A DNA stretch of 64,000 nt, taken from the NCBI RefSeq assembly GCF_022631235.3, contig NZ_CP093310.2, forward strand, positions 1,860,001 through 1,924,000. The letters run 5' to 3'. Position numbers and translations under genes: made by a program. This stretch comes from Psychrobacter raelei. GTDB taxonomy: Bacteria > Pseudomonadota > Gammaproteobacteria > Pseudomonadales > Moraxellaceae. How positions within the stretch are numbered: position 1 is the first letter of the stretch; each line of letters opens with the position of its first letter. Under the pieces are notes generated by a model. The model ran no database searches. It was not told where the DNA came from and worked only from the letters and a program-made list of their open reading frames with translations. Positions 1-9,248 of the stretch are shown here, one piece after another.

Positions 1-2
1 AA

Positions 3-1121
3 AACCTCACCCACATTCGCGATATTAATGACGCGCTTTATCAAGATTATCAGTCCGTTATTGAAGGGCGCAAGGAGCTGGCGCTCAACCAGCAGCGCGC
101 CAAGCAGTTATACACGCAAGACCTTGTTGGCCATGCTAAGGCCTACAAAAAAACCATTATCAAGGCCGATACTTATCATTTATCTGCCGTGAATTGGTCA
201 AATATCATGATGTTTGCAGCCATTGGGGTTATCTTCGCTGTGGCCAGCTACCTTGGTTTATCGCTTGGGGTGGCCACCACCTTTGCATTGACCTTGCTGT
301 TTATGCAGTCGCCGATTCTGCATGCGGTCGGCGCCTACCCCACCCTACAGACGGCGCAAGTGGCGCTTGATAAAATCCAATCTTTACAACTGGCTGAATA
401 TCAGCCTGAATTTATCAGCCCCACAGCCAATAAAGCTTGGCAGACCCTAACCCTGCGCAATATAGATTATCAGTACTCAAGCCAAGATTTGATTTTAAAG
501 CAGGTAAATTTGACCTTAAACAAAGGCGATGTGGTGTTTTTGATAGGCTCAAACGGCAGTGGCAAATCCACACTGGCCAAAGTACTTACGGGCATCTTCG
601 CTCCGACAAGTGGCGAAATGACTCTTGATGGCCGCTTAATCACCGAGGCCAACCGTGCTCAATATCGCCAGCTTTTTTCAGCCATCTTTAGTGATCAGCA
701 TATCTTCAAACAGCTGATTGGCAAAGACGGCAACGCCGTAGACATGGACTTGGTACAGCACTGGCAGCACCGCTTGCAACTACAAAACAAAGTCAGTATC
801 GATGGCGATAAGCTCTCAACAGATAAGCTGTCGCAAGGCCAGCGTAAGCGTCTGGCCATGCTAACCACCGTGGCTGAACAAAAAGACATTTTGCTACTCG
901 ATGAGTGGGCCGCCGATCAAGACCCAGCCTTTCGCAGAGTGTTTTATCAACACTTAATTCCTGAGCTAAAAGCTTTGGGTAAAACGTTATTTATTATCAG
1001 TCATGACGACAGCTACTTTGAGCATGCCGACCGCCTACTACTTATGAAACAAGGCAAGCTTGTGGAGCTTGACCCAGAACAAAGAAAGCAGGCCAGCACC
1101 GATGCCATCTCTATGTTGTAA
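3..1121 (+). CDS. Cyclic-peptide/siderophore-type ABC exporter, C-terminal part (5' end outside window)
   Basis: The reading frame is open from the window edge, so the N-terminal part of the permease is missing; the GTG at 189 is internal, not a start. What remains is the last part of a transmembrane domain (hydrophobic run near 205-330) followed by a full nucleotide-binding domain: Walker A GSNGSGKST near 546, signature LSQGQRKR near 829, and Walker B ILLLDEW followed by AADQDP near 890-915. The EWAADQDP form of the D-loop region is typical of the fused permease-ATPase SyrD/PvdE/YojI family, which exports cyclic peptides or siderophore precursors across the inner membrane. A siderophore reductase gene follows 148 bases downstream behind its own Fur-like site, so a role in siderophore export is reasonable but inferred. 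Confidence 0.85.
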   Translation, partial: NLTHIRDINDALYQDYQSVIEGRKELALNQQRAKQLYTQDLVGHAKAYKKTIIKADTYHLSAVNWSNIMMFAAIGVIFAVASYLGLSLGVATTFALTLLFMQSPILHAVGAYPTLQTAQVALDKIQSLQLAEYQPEFISPTANKAWQTLTLRNIDYQYSSQDLILKQVNLTLNKGDVVFLIGSNGSGKSTLAKVLTGIFAPTSGEMTLDGRLITEANRAQYRQLFSAIFSDQHIFKQLIGKDGNAVDMDLVQHWQHRLQLQNKVSIDGDKLSTDKLSQGQRKRLAMLTTVAEQKDILLLDEWAADQDPAFRRVFYQHLIPELKALGKTLFIISHDDSYFEHADRLLLMKQGKLVELDPEQRKQASTDAISML

Positions 1122-1204
1122 AAGAGCGGCAAATTTGTCTCGGTGCTTGCTCTTGTACTGATACTAAAAATGGCACTAAAAATTAAGCTGAATTTTGCTC
1201 GCAA

Positions 1205-1231
1205 ATAATAATGAAAACTATTATCATTAGA
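1205..1231. promoter_or_regulatory. Fur-box-like site upstream of the siderophore-interacting protein
   Basis: An A/T-rich imperfect palindrome (AATAATGAAAACTATTATC and following bases) resembles the GATAATGATAATCATTATC Fur consensus. It ends about 40 bases before the ATG at 1270, where a promoter would lie. The match is by eye. Confidence 0.6.
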
Positions 1232-1269
1232 TATTATTTATGTGAGTTTAGCAAATATTGGAGTGACTT

Positions 1270-2427
1270 ATGGCTGCTGTTTTAATGCCTGAACCTGACT
1301 TAACCCCCAACGATTTAAAATATACGGCACTTGAGGGGGAAGAAAAACAGCGTATCATCGACCATATCAATGAGGAGCACTTCAGCGAGCTGGTTGGATT
1401 TATCAAAGCGTTCACGCCGCTGACCGACCTCTCCCCTAAGCAACATGACGTTAGGTTAGTTGATATTTATGCCCAAGGTATTGGCCTTCAAGTCTCAGCC
1501 CTACCAAGCTTAGCAAGTGATGCCCCCCAAAGCGATACTCACTACTTTATTGCTTTTCCTGAGGTCATTGCGCATTTAAATGAGCTACAGTATCAGTACA
1601 TTGCGTTAAAGCAACAAGCGGATAAAAAGCTTCGAAAAAAGACCATCATACTTGCAGAAAAATTGTTTCAGGTAAAATCAGGTTTTGCTGTTACCGATAA
1701 TATGTATCGCTTGCTACTAAGCGCGCCTGCCGCCGCCTCTGATAACAGCTGCTTTCCTGTCTCTGAAGCAGGGTATGCGTATTTATTTGATTTAAGCCAC
1801 AACCTATCGTTACAGACCGCTTCTAATAGCGATACCGCCGCCGCCCAGCGTACGCATCGTTACTACACCCTGCGCAAGGTGTCTACAAACCCAACAACAG
1901 GGGATGAGGAAGCTTGGGTTGATGTGTTTTTGCACGGAGAGACATTGGGCGCTCAGTGGCTAGCTGCATTAACACCTGAAGATACGGTCAAAACCAAGCG
2001 AGAAGTACCGGAGAACATCGCCCATTTACAGCAAGGGCAAAGCTTATTGATAGCAGATGAGACCTCGATACCGACGGTGGCAAGACTGCTTGAGCTATGG
2101 CAGAACCCTATCGCCCCCCTTATCATTTATATCACTCAAAAAGCCGCTGACCAGGCCTACTTACAAGACAGACAAGCCAATCCGCTAATAGATGATGCCT
2201 TGACTGTATTGCCTGTAATGAATGCTGATTTGGCTCAAGGCGCGCCTTTAGCTGAGCTGATTGCGCATACCTTAACTCAGCATCTAAAGAGCAATCCGAT
2301 TCATATACAGAAAGTTTGGGGTGCCCTAGAGACTTCTACCAGCAAGGCATTAAGAGCCTTATTAAAACCAACACTAAACTTAGATCGCTCAGCTATGATA
2401 GTCAAAGGCTATTGGCGTCAAGACTAA
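1270..2427 (+). CDS. Siderophore-interacting protein (ferric-siderophore reductase) with N-terminal DUF2470-like domain
   Basis: The 385-residue protein has three parts. Residues about 20-95 (HINEEHFSELVGF) look like the DUF2470/heme-utilisation domain. Residues about 190-245 contain RYYTLRKV and a downstream VDVFLHGE motif, as in the FAD-binding barrel of SIP-family reductases. Residues about 255-385 contain LLIADETSIPTVARLLE and end in GYWRQD, the usual NAD(P)H-binding half and C-terminus of the ViuB/SIP family. Family members reduce ferric siderophores in the cytoplasm with NAD(P)H to release Fe2+. ATG at 1270 follows GGAG at 1260-1263. A Fur-like box precedes it and a strong hairpin follows, so it is probably a single-gene iron-regulated unit. 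Confidence 0.85.
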   Translation: MAAVLMPEPDLTPNDLKYTALEGEEKQRIIDHINEEHFSELVGFIKAFTPLTDLSPKQHDVRLVDIYAQGIGLQVSALPSLASDAPQSDTHYFIAFPEVIAHLNELQYQYIALKQQADKKLRKKTIILAEKLFQVKSGFAVTDNMYRLLLSAPAAASDNSCFPVSEAGYAYLFDLSHNLSLQTASNSDTAAAQRTHRYYTLRKVSTNPTTGDEEAWVDVFLHGETLGAQWLAALTPEDTVKTKREVPENIAHLQQGQSLLIADETSIPTVARLLELWQNPIAPLIIYITQKAADQAYLQDRQANPLIDDALTVLPVMNADLAQGAPLAELIAHTLTQHLKSNPIHIQKVWGALETSTSKALRALLKPTLNLDRSAMIVKGYWRQD

Positions 2428-2486
2428 CAATCACCAAACAAATAATATCTGTTTGATACAGGTTGTTTTCTCATGACGATAAACAC

Positions 2487-2524
2487 AAAAGCTGCGGCTA
2501 TGTAGAATAACCGCAGCTTTTTTG
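2487..2524. terminator. Bidirectional terminator between the SIP gene and a TonB receptor
   Basis: A perfect stem AAAGCTGCGG/CCGCAGCTTT is flanked by A and T runs, suiting both convergent genes. Confidence 0.85.
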
Positions 2525-2552
2525 ATGCTCATCAGGTGCCATACCGATTGTA

Positions 2553-4709
2553 TTAGAACTTGGCAGTAGCACTTAGGCTCATTTGACGCTCAGGCCCCAT
2601 CCAGCAGTTTGCCTTATCATAACAGCTGCCCACATAGGTCTTGTCAAATAAGTTACTGATATTTGCCTCTATGCGCCATCTGTCATTTAATTGATATGAC
2701 CCTCCGATATCCACCAGTGTCACACTGGGCAACTCATCACTGTTTTCTCTATCGACTTGCATGCCTTGTTGATAGCGTACGCCGGTGTTGAGCATTATCT
2801 TATCGGTAGGATAAAAAGTCGACCACAACGTGGCTTTATGTTTGGCCACCTGCTCTGGCGTATTGCCCACATATTGAGGATTGATGTCATCTTCGCTGAT
2901 TTCGGCATCGGTAAAGCCATACCCTACTGATAAATCCATCCAGTCATTAACCTTGCGGCTGCCAGATACCTCAAAACCTTTGGATGTAATTTCACCAGTT
3001 TGGGTCTGATTGCGATAATTAACGTAGTCGCTGACTACCACATTGTTTTTGGTAATGTCATAGGCGGCCAAGGTGGCTTTGGTCTTCGAATCGGCAGATA
3101 AATATTTAACACCTATTTCAATTTGATCCGCGGTAGTAGGCTCAAAGGCCTCTCCTGTAATGAAGTTGCTGCCCACCACAGGCTCAAAAGATTCGGAGTA
3201 ACTTAAATAAGGAGAAAAACCATTGTCCAAATTATAAATTGCCGCAAGACGACCACTGGTTTTTTTGGCTTTATTGTTGACCGTTGATGCCACACCAGCG
3301 GCCACTTTATGATTGTTACTGTCAAAGTCATCATGGCGCAGGCCTGCCACCACAGTCAAATCCTTCCACTGTATCTCATCTTGTAAATAAAGACCCAGCT
3401 GCTTTTGCTTGATATCAGCCGTTTCAATATAGTTATCTAAAGGCAGTGTCTCGGGATTGACAAGATGATAGTCTGGATGACTCATATCAAGTAGCGGTGT
3501 TCCTGCAGCACCTGCATCTTTATACAGAGCCTTACTATCGGTGGTTTGGTACTCTGCCCCCAATAGTAGATTATGGCTTACATCACCGCTATTAAACTGA
3601 TAGGCCAACTGATTGTCGGTGGTAAAATTGGTCATCTCCTCATCTGTGGTATAAGCGGCGCGGATCAACAGGTTATCGGTATCTTCTACCAGCCCCCGAT
3701 TGTAGATATTACGCTGCTTACCCTTCGCATCGGTATAACGAATCACATTCTTAAATTGCAGGTTGTCCTTGATATCCCAGTTGGTGGTCAGACTTGGCAT
3801 CCATACTTTTTTACGATAATTAGCCCATACATCTCCTGCATACGCATCACTATCAAGCTTGCCATAGCTAGAATTATACAACGTGCCTACTGAGTGCAGC
3901 GGCGTTGAAGGTAGCATGTGGGGGTCATCTTGATAAAACATATTGGCAATCACACTTACCTTATCATTGGGCTGCCACTGCAAAGAGGGATTTATCATAA
4001 TCCGCTCCTCTTTAGTGGTCTGCATTTGACCCTCTTTTTTTCTGGCCAAAGCTACCAGCCGGTAATTTAAGGTATCTGTAACAGCGCCTGTATGGTCTGT
4101 GGCCACCTCTTTTAGGTCTTGATTGCCGACTCTAATTTTTAGTTCATGTGCCTCTTGGCTACTGGGCGTTTTTGCAATTTGATTGACTAAGCCCCCTGGT
4201 GAAGCATACCCATACAATGAAGAAGCAGGCCCTTTGACGACTTCTACCGCTTCAGTTGCATAGACATCTACCTGAGGCGTCAGGTTCCAAAAGCCATCAT
4301 AAGCCAATCGCATGCCATCATAAAAATTAGAATAGGTTTTAAAACCACGAATATTGTATTCATCAAATAACGTGGTTGTGCCTCGGCTTTCACTGGTGAT
4401 GCTGGGATCATAACGCAACGCGGCATTGACGCTATCGGCCTGACGACTTTGTAAGACTTGTTGGTCAATACGCTCATAACTCATCGGCGAATCTTGCGGA
4501 TTCAGATTGGTTTTGGTGCCCGTGGTGCGATAGCTATTTGCATACACGTTGATGGCGTCAAATGTCGCGGTGGGCTGTGAATCAGTAGCGTGTTCTGTCG
4601 AGCTGGTGACCGCTTCAACTGCCGCCGCCTGCGCATAGTGACTGATGCCAGCCATCAACAGTAGCTGTACGCTCATTGTTAAGCGCTTTTTATTGAATGT
4701 TAATCTCAT
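2553..4709 (-). CDS. TonB-dependent siderophore receptor
   Basis: This 718-residue outer-membrane receptor has a signal peptide (ending near HYAQA, residue about 28), a plug domain with DSPMSYERIDQQVL and VEVVKGPASSLYG, and a 22-strand barrel ending in the terminal phenylalanine SLSATAKF that the BAM machinery recognises. The plug motifs place it in the TonB siderophore receptor family that includes ferrichrome, ferrioxamine and pyoverdine receptors; the ligand cannot be read from sequence. The start lies 60 bases after the stop of the next receptor (4770-6893), so the two are probably co-transcribed from the Fur-type control region near 7000. A GAGG ribosome site sits just before the ATG. 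A CxxxxxC pair near the C-terminus (SCYDKANCW) is common in hydroxamate-type receptors. Confidence 0.9.
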   Translation of the reverse strand: MRLTFNKKRLTMSVQLLLMAGISHYAQAAAVEAVTSSTEHATDSQPTATFDAINVYANSYRTTGTKTNLNPQDSPMSYERIDQQVLQSRQADSVNAALRYDPSITSESRGTTTLFDEYNIRGFKTYSNFYDGMRLAYDGFWNLTPQVDVYATEAVEVVKGPASSLYGYASPGGLVNQIAKTPSSQEAHELKIRVGNQDLKEVATDHTGAVTDTLNYRLVALARKKEGQMQTTKEERIMINPSLQWQPNDKVSVIANMFYQDDPHMLPSTPLHSVGTLYNSSYGKLDSDAYAGDVWANYRKKVWMPSLTTNWDIKDNLQFKNVIRYTDAKGKQRNIYNRGLVEDTDNLLIRAAYTTDEEMTNFTTDNQLAYQFNSGDVSHNLLLGAEYQTTDSKALYKDAGAAGTPLLDMSHPDYHLVNPETLPLDNYIETADIKQKQLGLYLQDEIQWKDLTVVAGLRHDDFDSNNHKVAAGVASTVNNKAKKTSGRLAAIYNLDNGFSPYLSYSESFEPVVGSNFITGEAFEPTTADQIEIGVKYLSADSKTKATLAAYDITKNNVVVSDYVNYRNQTQTGEITSKGFEVSGSRKVNDWMDLSVGYGFTDAEISEDDINPQYVGNTPEQVAKHKATLWSTFYPTDKIMLNTGVRYQQGMQVDRENSDELPSVTLVDIGGSYQLNDRWRIEANISNLFDKTYVGSCYDKANCWMGPERQMSLSATAKF

Positions 4710-4769
4710 ACAACCTCAGTGTAGTATATAAATGATAAAGCCGTAAGCCGCGGGTGCGCAGCGACTCTA

Positions 4770-6893
4770 CTACCAGTGATAACTGGCACCCACTAACCAC
4801 TGACGGTTATCAATAGGCCGTTGATCGTTGGCATCACTGGCACTGCGCTGCTCATCAAGTAAGTTATTGATTGCCATATATAGATCTAAATTCGGACTGG
4901 CCGTGTAGTTAAAACGGCTATCAAGCCCCCACCAGTGAGGTGAATAGCTACTGGCAGCGGTATCGGTTAACTGTTTGGACTCATACCGTACTTGTTGTAT
5001 AAATTGCAGTTTATCGGTCACTTGATACTGTACATTGGCGGTTACCTTATGCTCAGGACTATAGGTAAGGTCGCCACCTGTGGTTTTGTTTTTGGTGTGC
5101 AAATAGCCATAACCCAAATTGAGCATCGCTTTATCATTTAGCTGCCAATCGACCCCTATATCTCCGCCATAGGTCTCGGCCTTATCGACGTTGTCATAGC
5201 TAAATACCTTTATGCCACCGTCCATTACCGGATGGTTATTATCGGTTTGGATCAGGTTTTTGACATCGTTATAAAAGCCGTTAACACTCACGCCGACTTT
5301 ATCGTTTAGCTGAGTCTGATAGCCCAGCTGATAACTTATCGACTCTTCAGGCTTCAAATCAGGGCTGCCCATGACTTTATAGCCATACCTGCTGTGGTCA
5401 AATAGATAGTATCGCTCTTTTAAATTGGGTACTCGGTAGCCTTGACCGACACTAGCACGAAACACATGCTTGCGATTATTGGCATCATAATAGTCGTGTT
5501 TTAAGGCAAGTTTTGGCGCAAAATGACTGCCAAAGTCACTGTCATCTTGATAGCGCACGCCCGCCACCAGCTCAGTATTGTCACTTAATGCCCAATCATC
5601 TTGAAAATAAGTCTCAAGTACATCACGATCGACTTTATCGGTGATAAACTCTGACACGCCATCTATTTTTTGATCGAGCTTATCTTTTTGATACTTCAAA
5701 CCCAATTGCGGCGCATGCCACTGGTTCTCTCCACTATAAATAAGCGGAAAATCTAGCTGTAGCTGTGCTAAATTGGTCGTTAAATCAAAGTCACGCACAT
5801 CACTGACTTTGCCACTGGCCGTATTGTGCGACTGACTGTCATAGTTCTCATACAGTGCTGAGCCTGATAGCTTGTACCCCTCTGCATTGCCTGCAAAAAT
5901 CTTAGTCTCACCGCCGGCACTGACTCTTTTTCGCTTAATATCCTCATCTCGCTGCTGCGCCTGTACCGCGCCATTACGGGCAACATAATTGAAGCGACTG
6001 CTGTCCTCTTCTTCATAATATCCCGCCTCTAGCCAGTATCGGCTATTGGGGTTGGCTGTATCCACTTCATTGATATCAGGAGTAAAGCTGATTTTGGCCT
6101 GCACCTGTTTTTGTTCGGTGGCATCTTTTAGACGAGGCCAAGCCTCATTATCTACGCTAAGCCCCTTATCATCACGATAAGCCCCCGATAAGCGCGCTTT
6201 TAGACGCTTGTCATCTGATAAAGCACCCTCGACACTGCCCTCTACGAAGCTATAGTTGTTATCAAATTTTTTGTCTGAAGGGTTTTGTGAGGTATTGGTA
6301 CCAAGCTCTGCGGTAATAGAGGCATGGGTGTCACTGATGGGCTTAGTAATGATATTGATGACACCGCCCATCGCTGAGCTACCATATTGTGCAGAAGCAG
6401 CCCCTTGAATGACCTCGATTTGCTCTACTTGAGTATTGAGGTATTGAGCGATATTGAAGCTTGAGCTGGTGCTGGCCGATACTGGCAGACCATCGATAAG
6501 TACCAGTACTTGATCGCCTGATAAGCCCTGCATTCTGACCTCATAGCCAGTTTTGCCGCGCAGCTGGGCCAAATACACATTGGGCAGCAGCTCTAGTGCT
6601 TGCTTTAAGGTCTGGGCATGGTTTTGTTTTAATTTATTTTTATCCAGCACCTGTACTGGTATCGGCGTCTCACTTAAATACTTATTGCTTCGCGTGGCAG
6701 TCACAACAATAGGATCAAACTTTGTATGCTGCAGCGCAGCATTTTGAGTGTCCGTGTTGTCATTAATTGCTTGGGTATCATTAATTGTATGATTTTGTGC
6801 TTGAGCACTAATGGCATATCCAGCGCATAAACCCGTTAAGGCTAATAAAATAGCTTGCTTTAGGGGGTGAGTGGCGTAAAACGTTTGGGTCAT
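4770..6893 (-). CDS. TonB-dependent receptor, probably for heme
   Basis: The 707-residue precursor has a signal peptide (cleavage near AISAQA, residue about 32), a TonB box-like stretch FDPIVVTATRS, a plug with MQGLSGDQVLVLIDG and IEVIQGAASAQYG, and a barrel ending GASYHW. In the barrel, FRASVGQGYRVPNLKERY followed by GSPDLKPEES resembles the FRAP and NPDL signatures of heme/hemoglobin receptors. The divergent neighbour is hemS followed by hmuTUV, so heme uptake is the best guess. A catecholate siderophore (FepA/IrgA-like) is the main alternative because the plug is of that type. Transcription would start in the Fur-like palindrome at 6978-7018. Confidence 0.85.
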   Translation of the reverse strand: MTQTFYATHPLKQAILLALTGLCAGYAISAQAQNHTINDTQAINDNTDTQNAALQHTKFDPIVVTATRSNKYLSETPIPVQVLDKNKLKQNHAQTLKQALELLPNVYLAQLRGKTGYEVRMQGLSGDQVLVLIDGLPVSASTSSSFNIAQYLNTQVEQIEVIQGAASAQYGSSAMGGVINIITKPISDTHASITAELGTNTSQNPSDKKFDNNYSFVEGSVEGALSDDKRLKARLSGAYRDDKGLSVDNEAWPRLKDATEQKQVQAKISFTPDINEVDTANPNSRYWLEAGYYEEEDSSRFNYVARNGAVQAQQRDEDIKRKRVSAGGETKIFAGNAEGYKLSGSALYENYDSQSHNTASGKVSDVRDFDLTTNLAQLQLDFPLIYSGENQWHAPQLGLKYQKDKLDQKIDGVSEFITDKVDRDVLETYFQDDWALSDNTELVAGVRYQDDSDFGSHFAPKLALKHDYYDANNRKHVFRASVGQGYRVPNLKERYYLFDHSRYGYKVMGSPDLKPEESISYQLGYQTQLNDKVGVSVNGFYNDVKNLIQTDNNHPVMDGGIKVFSYDNVDKAETYGGDIGVDWQLNDKAMLNLGYGYLHTKNKTTGGDLTYSPEHKVTANVQYQVTDKLQFIQQVRYESKQLTDTAASSYSPHWWGLDSRFNYTASPNLDLYMAINNLLDEQRSASDANDQRPIDNRQWLVGASYHW

Positions 6894-6977
6894 AGCAAAC
6901 CTTATCAGTTAGTTTGTGTCAAAAAGAAAAACAGCTTTCACTCTTGTCTGTATTTGTAGCGTACTGTATATTAATCG

Positions 6978-7018
6978 TAAATGATAATCAATACCTATTG
7001 ATAACAATTATCATTTAC
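6978..7018. promoter_or_regulatory. Fur-type operator shared by a TonB receptor and the hemS-hmu operon
   Basis: There are two perfect 11-bp arms, TAAATGATAAT (6978-6988) and ATTATCATTTA (7008-7018). The right half also contains ATTGATAACAATTATCATT, which is close to the 19-bp Fur consensus. It lies between divergent iron and heme genes, so it can serve both promoters. Confidence 0.75.
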
Positions 7019-7172
7019 ATATTAATAATTGATGGTTATACTCTTCACCCTAAAACAACTGGCCTTACGGTCATGTTGCCGTTATACAAAAAACTGTTTT
7101 GAATCAATAGCCATTTGCCATTTTTATGGCTCATTAATATGTTATTTATCTGCTAACCCAATAAGGATCACT

Positions 7173-8357
7173 ATGAGCACCCTAGCCAGCGCAGACACCC
7201 CCGCCCCCTCTGATAGCCAACTTGCTAACAATACCTCAGTACAAAAAGACACAGCCCTATGGAATCGCTATGTAGATCAAAAGGCCCAACGCAAGCTGTG
7301 GTTCCCTTTAGAAGCGGCAAAAGAGTTAAAGGTCAGTGAGCTTGAGCTGTTATTGGCCTCGCCTTATAGCCAATATATGGGCACCCAGTGCACTGACGTA
7401 CTACAGGCACTGACCGGATTTGAAAAGCTTGAGAGTATTGTAAGAAATGAGCTTGCGGTACACGAAAAAACCGGACAACTAAAGAACCTAAAGCTCAGTG
7501 GCCACACAGGGCTTGCTATTGATGTGGGCGGGCTGGACTTAAGATTTTTTGTCCATAAGTGGCAGCACATGCTTGCCTTTACAGATGATTCGAAGGCGGA
7601 TGAGAACTCTCCTGGCTCCTTGAGCATCCAGTTTTTTGATGAGAGCGGTGCGGCCATTGCCAAAGTATTCTTGCGAGATTACAGTCCTGCTGCCATCACG
7701 CAGTGGTTTGAGCTGATCGCACAGCATACCGCTCAAGCTGAAGCCAATCCTCAAAATGTGATTGTTAACTTGAAGCCTGCAGCGGTTAATGAGCCTTGGC
7801 AGTACCACGCCTTAAATGATGACGATAAAGCCAAATTGCAGCAAAAATGGCTGGGATTAACCGACATCCATCAGTTTTATATCTTGTTGAAAAAACTCGG
7901 TATCGACCGTGCCAGTAGCTACCTACAAGCACCTGAGAACACCACCTATCAGCTTGACCCAAAGGCGATAGAGAGCCTGCTCACCCTAGCACAGCAGCAA
8001 GCTGAGCCCATCATGACCTTTGTGGGTAACAGCGGCGTGGTCCAAATCCAAACTGGTGTGGTACATCAAGTAAAACGCATGGGCAGCTGGATTAACATCT
8101 TAGATAAAAAGCACACTGACTTTACCTTACATCTTAACGATGAGGCGCTGGCACAAGTATGGTGCGTAAAAAGACCGACCAAGGACGGTACAGTCACCTG
8201 CATTGAAGGCTTCGATGCCTACGGCAATACCATCGTGACCTTCTTCGGTCAACGTCAAGAGGGTGAACCTGAAAAAGACTATTGGCGCAAGCTTACTGCC
8301 TCTTTAGTTGAGCAGCATCTACTTATCGAGTCACCCGCCACTGAGCTTACCAAATAG
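7173..8357 (+). CDS. hemS: Hemin-degrading/heme-trafficking protein HemS (ChuS/PhuS family)
   Basis: The 394-residue protein matches the HemS family, which carries heme in the cytoplasm and in some members opens the ring. Diagnostic stretches are LWFPLEAAKEL at the N-terminus and, in the second repeat, GNSGVVQIQTGVVHQVKRMG, FTLHLNDEALAQVW and GFDAYGNTIVTFFGQR. The two halves are the usual tandem HemS repeats. I choose the ATG at 7173 because AAGGA precedes it; an upstream in-frame ATG at 7029 would add 48 residues that overlap the Fur control region and do not resemble the family. The start still leaves a Ser/Ala/Thr-rich N-terminal extension of about 35 residues compared with enteric HemS. 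It is the first gene of hemS-hmuTUV. Confidence 0.9.
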   Translation: MSTLASADTPAPSDSQLANNTSVQKDTALWNRYVDQKAQRKLWFPLEAAKELKVSELELLLASPYSQYMGTQCTDVLQALTGFEKLESIVRNELAVHEKTGQLKNLKLSGHTGLAIDVGGLDLRFFVHKWQHMLAFTDDSKADENSPGSLSIQFFDESGAAIAKVFLRDYSPAAITQWFELIAQHTAQAEANPQNVIVNLKPAAVNEPWQYHALNDDDKAKLQQKWLGLTDIHQFYILLKKLGIDRASSYLQAPENTTYQLDPKAIESLLTLAQQQAEPIMTFVGNSGVVQIQTGVVHQVKRMGSWINILDKKHTDFTLHLNDEALAQVWCVKRPTKDGTVTCIEGFDAYGNTIVTFFGQRQEGEPEKDYWRKLTASLVEQHLLIESPATELTK

Positions 8358-8421
8358 CCTTTTATATCAGCAGTCATAGTCTAGCGCCACACTGTGCTAG
8401 GCCTTTATATAGGATGTTTTT

Positions 8422-9228
8422 ATGCGACCTAAGCTTTTTTTTAATACCCTCGCTTTTGGCACATTATTGCCCCTAACCTGTCTTTCGGCACAGGCTTACG
8501 AGCGCGTTGTGGTGCTTACCCCTGATGTGGCCGATATTGTGGTCGCTTTGGGCAGTGCCAATAAGGTAGTGGGTAAAGACCAATTTAATACCAGCCCGCG
8601 CTTGGCCAAAGCAGCCAGTGTCGGCAACCACCGCAACATCACAGCTGAGCCAATAATGGCGCTCAAGCCTGACTTGGTATTGGGCAGTTATATGGCTCAG
8701 CCAGCCAGCATTTATCAGCGTCTTAACCGCTTAAACGTCAAAGCGGTCAATGTGGCACCAAAAGAAGATATCACCAGCTACACCAACAGTATTAGACAAA
8801 TTGGCAGCTACTTGGAGCGCAGCACACAAGCCAACCGTTTGGCGACCAATTGGAGCCAAAAAATGGCACCAAAACCTGCGACCAAAACCCGCTACTTGCT
8901 AAGCTATGATGGACGTATTGTGGCTGGTGCAGGTACTGTGGGTGATGAGCTGATCAAACGTGCAGGTGGGATAAATGCTGCCAATGTCTCAGGACTTAAA
9001 CCCTTATCACGCGAAGGCTGGATGGCAGCTAAGCCTGATGTGATTATCATTGCTGACCACAACAAACCGGTCATTGGCTCCATTGCCAGCTTCCGGCAGC
9101 GCCCAGAGGTGGCCAATAGCCCCGCGGCCAAAAATAACCACATCTACTTTTGGGATGCCGATGAGTTCTTACGCTACGGACTCGCCTCACCTCAAGTAGT
9201 CGATAAGCTACATAAGCTGGCCAATTAG
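8422..9228 (+). CDS. hmuT: Periplasmic heme-binding protein of the HmuTUV importer
   Basis: The 268-residue protein begins with a signal peptide (MRPKLFFNTLAFG, cleavage near LSAQA, residue about 25) followed by a type III (BtuF/FhuD-like) periplasmic binding fold: YERVVVLTPDVADIVVALG, LKPDLVLG and KPDVIIIADH. Family members hand heme from the outer-membrane receptor to the HmuU permease. AGGATG precedes the ATG. Hemophore-type ligands cannot be excluded, but position between hemS and a FecCD permease argues for heme. Spacing to hmuU is 20 bases. Confidence 0.9.
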   Translation: MRPKLFFNTLAFGTLLPLTCLSAQAYERVVVLTPDVADIVVALGSANKVVGKDQFNTSPRLAKAASVGNHRNITAEPIMALKPDLVLGSYMAQPASIYQRLNRLNVKAVNVAPKEDITSYTNSIRQIGSYLERSTQANRLATNWSQKMAPKPATKTRYLLSYDGRIVAGAGTVGDELIKRAGGINAANVSGLKPLSREGWMAAKPDVIIIADHNKPVIGSIASFRQRPEVANSPAAKNNHIYFWDADEFLRYGLASPQVVDKLHKLAN

Positions 9229-9248
9229 CAACTTGACTGAGATCTATT

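Noticed and set aside
3573..3893. Open frame opposite the siderophore receptor (106 codons)
   Set aside because: Antisense to a clear TonB receptor with no signals of its own.
7029..7172. N-terminal extension of hemS from ATG 7029
   Set aside because: No ribosome site, overlaps the Fur control region, and does not resemble HemS. ATG 7173 has AAGGA.
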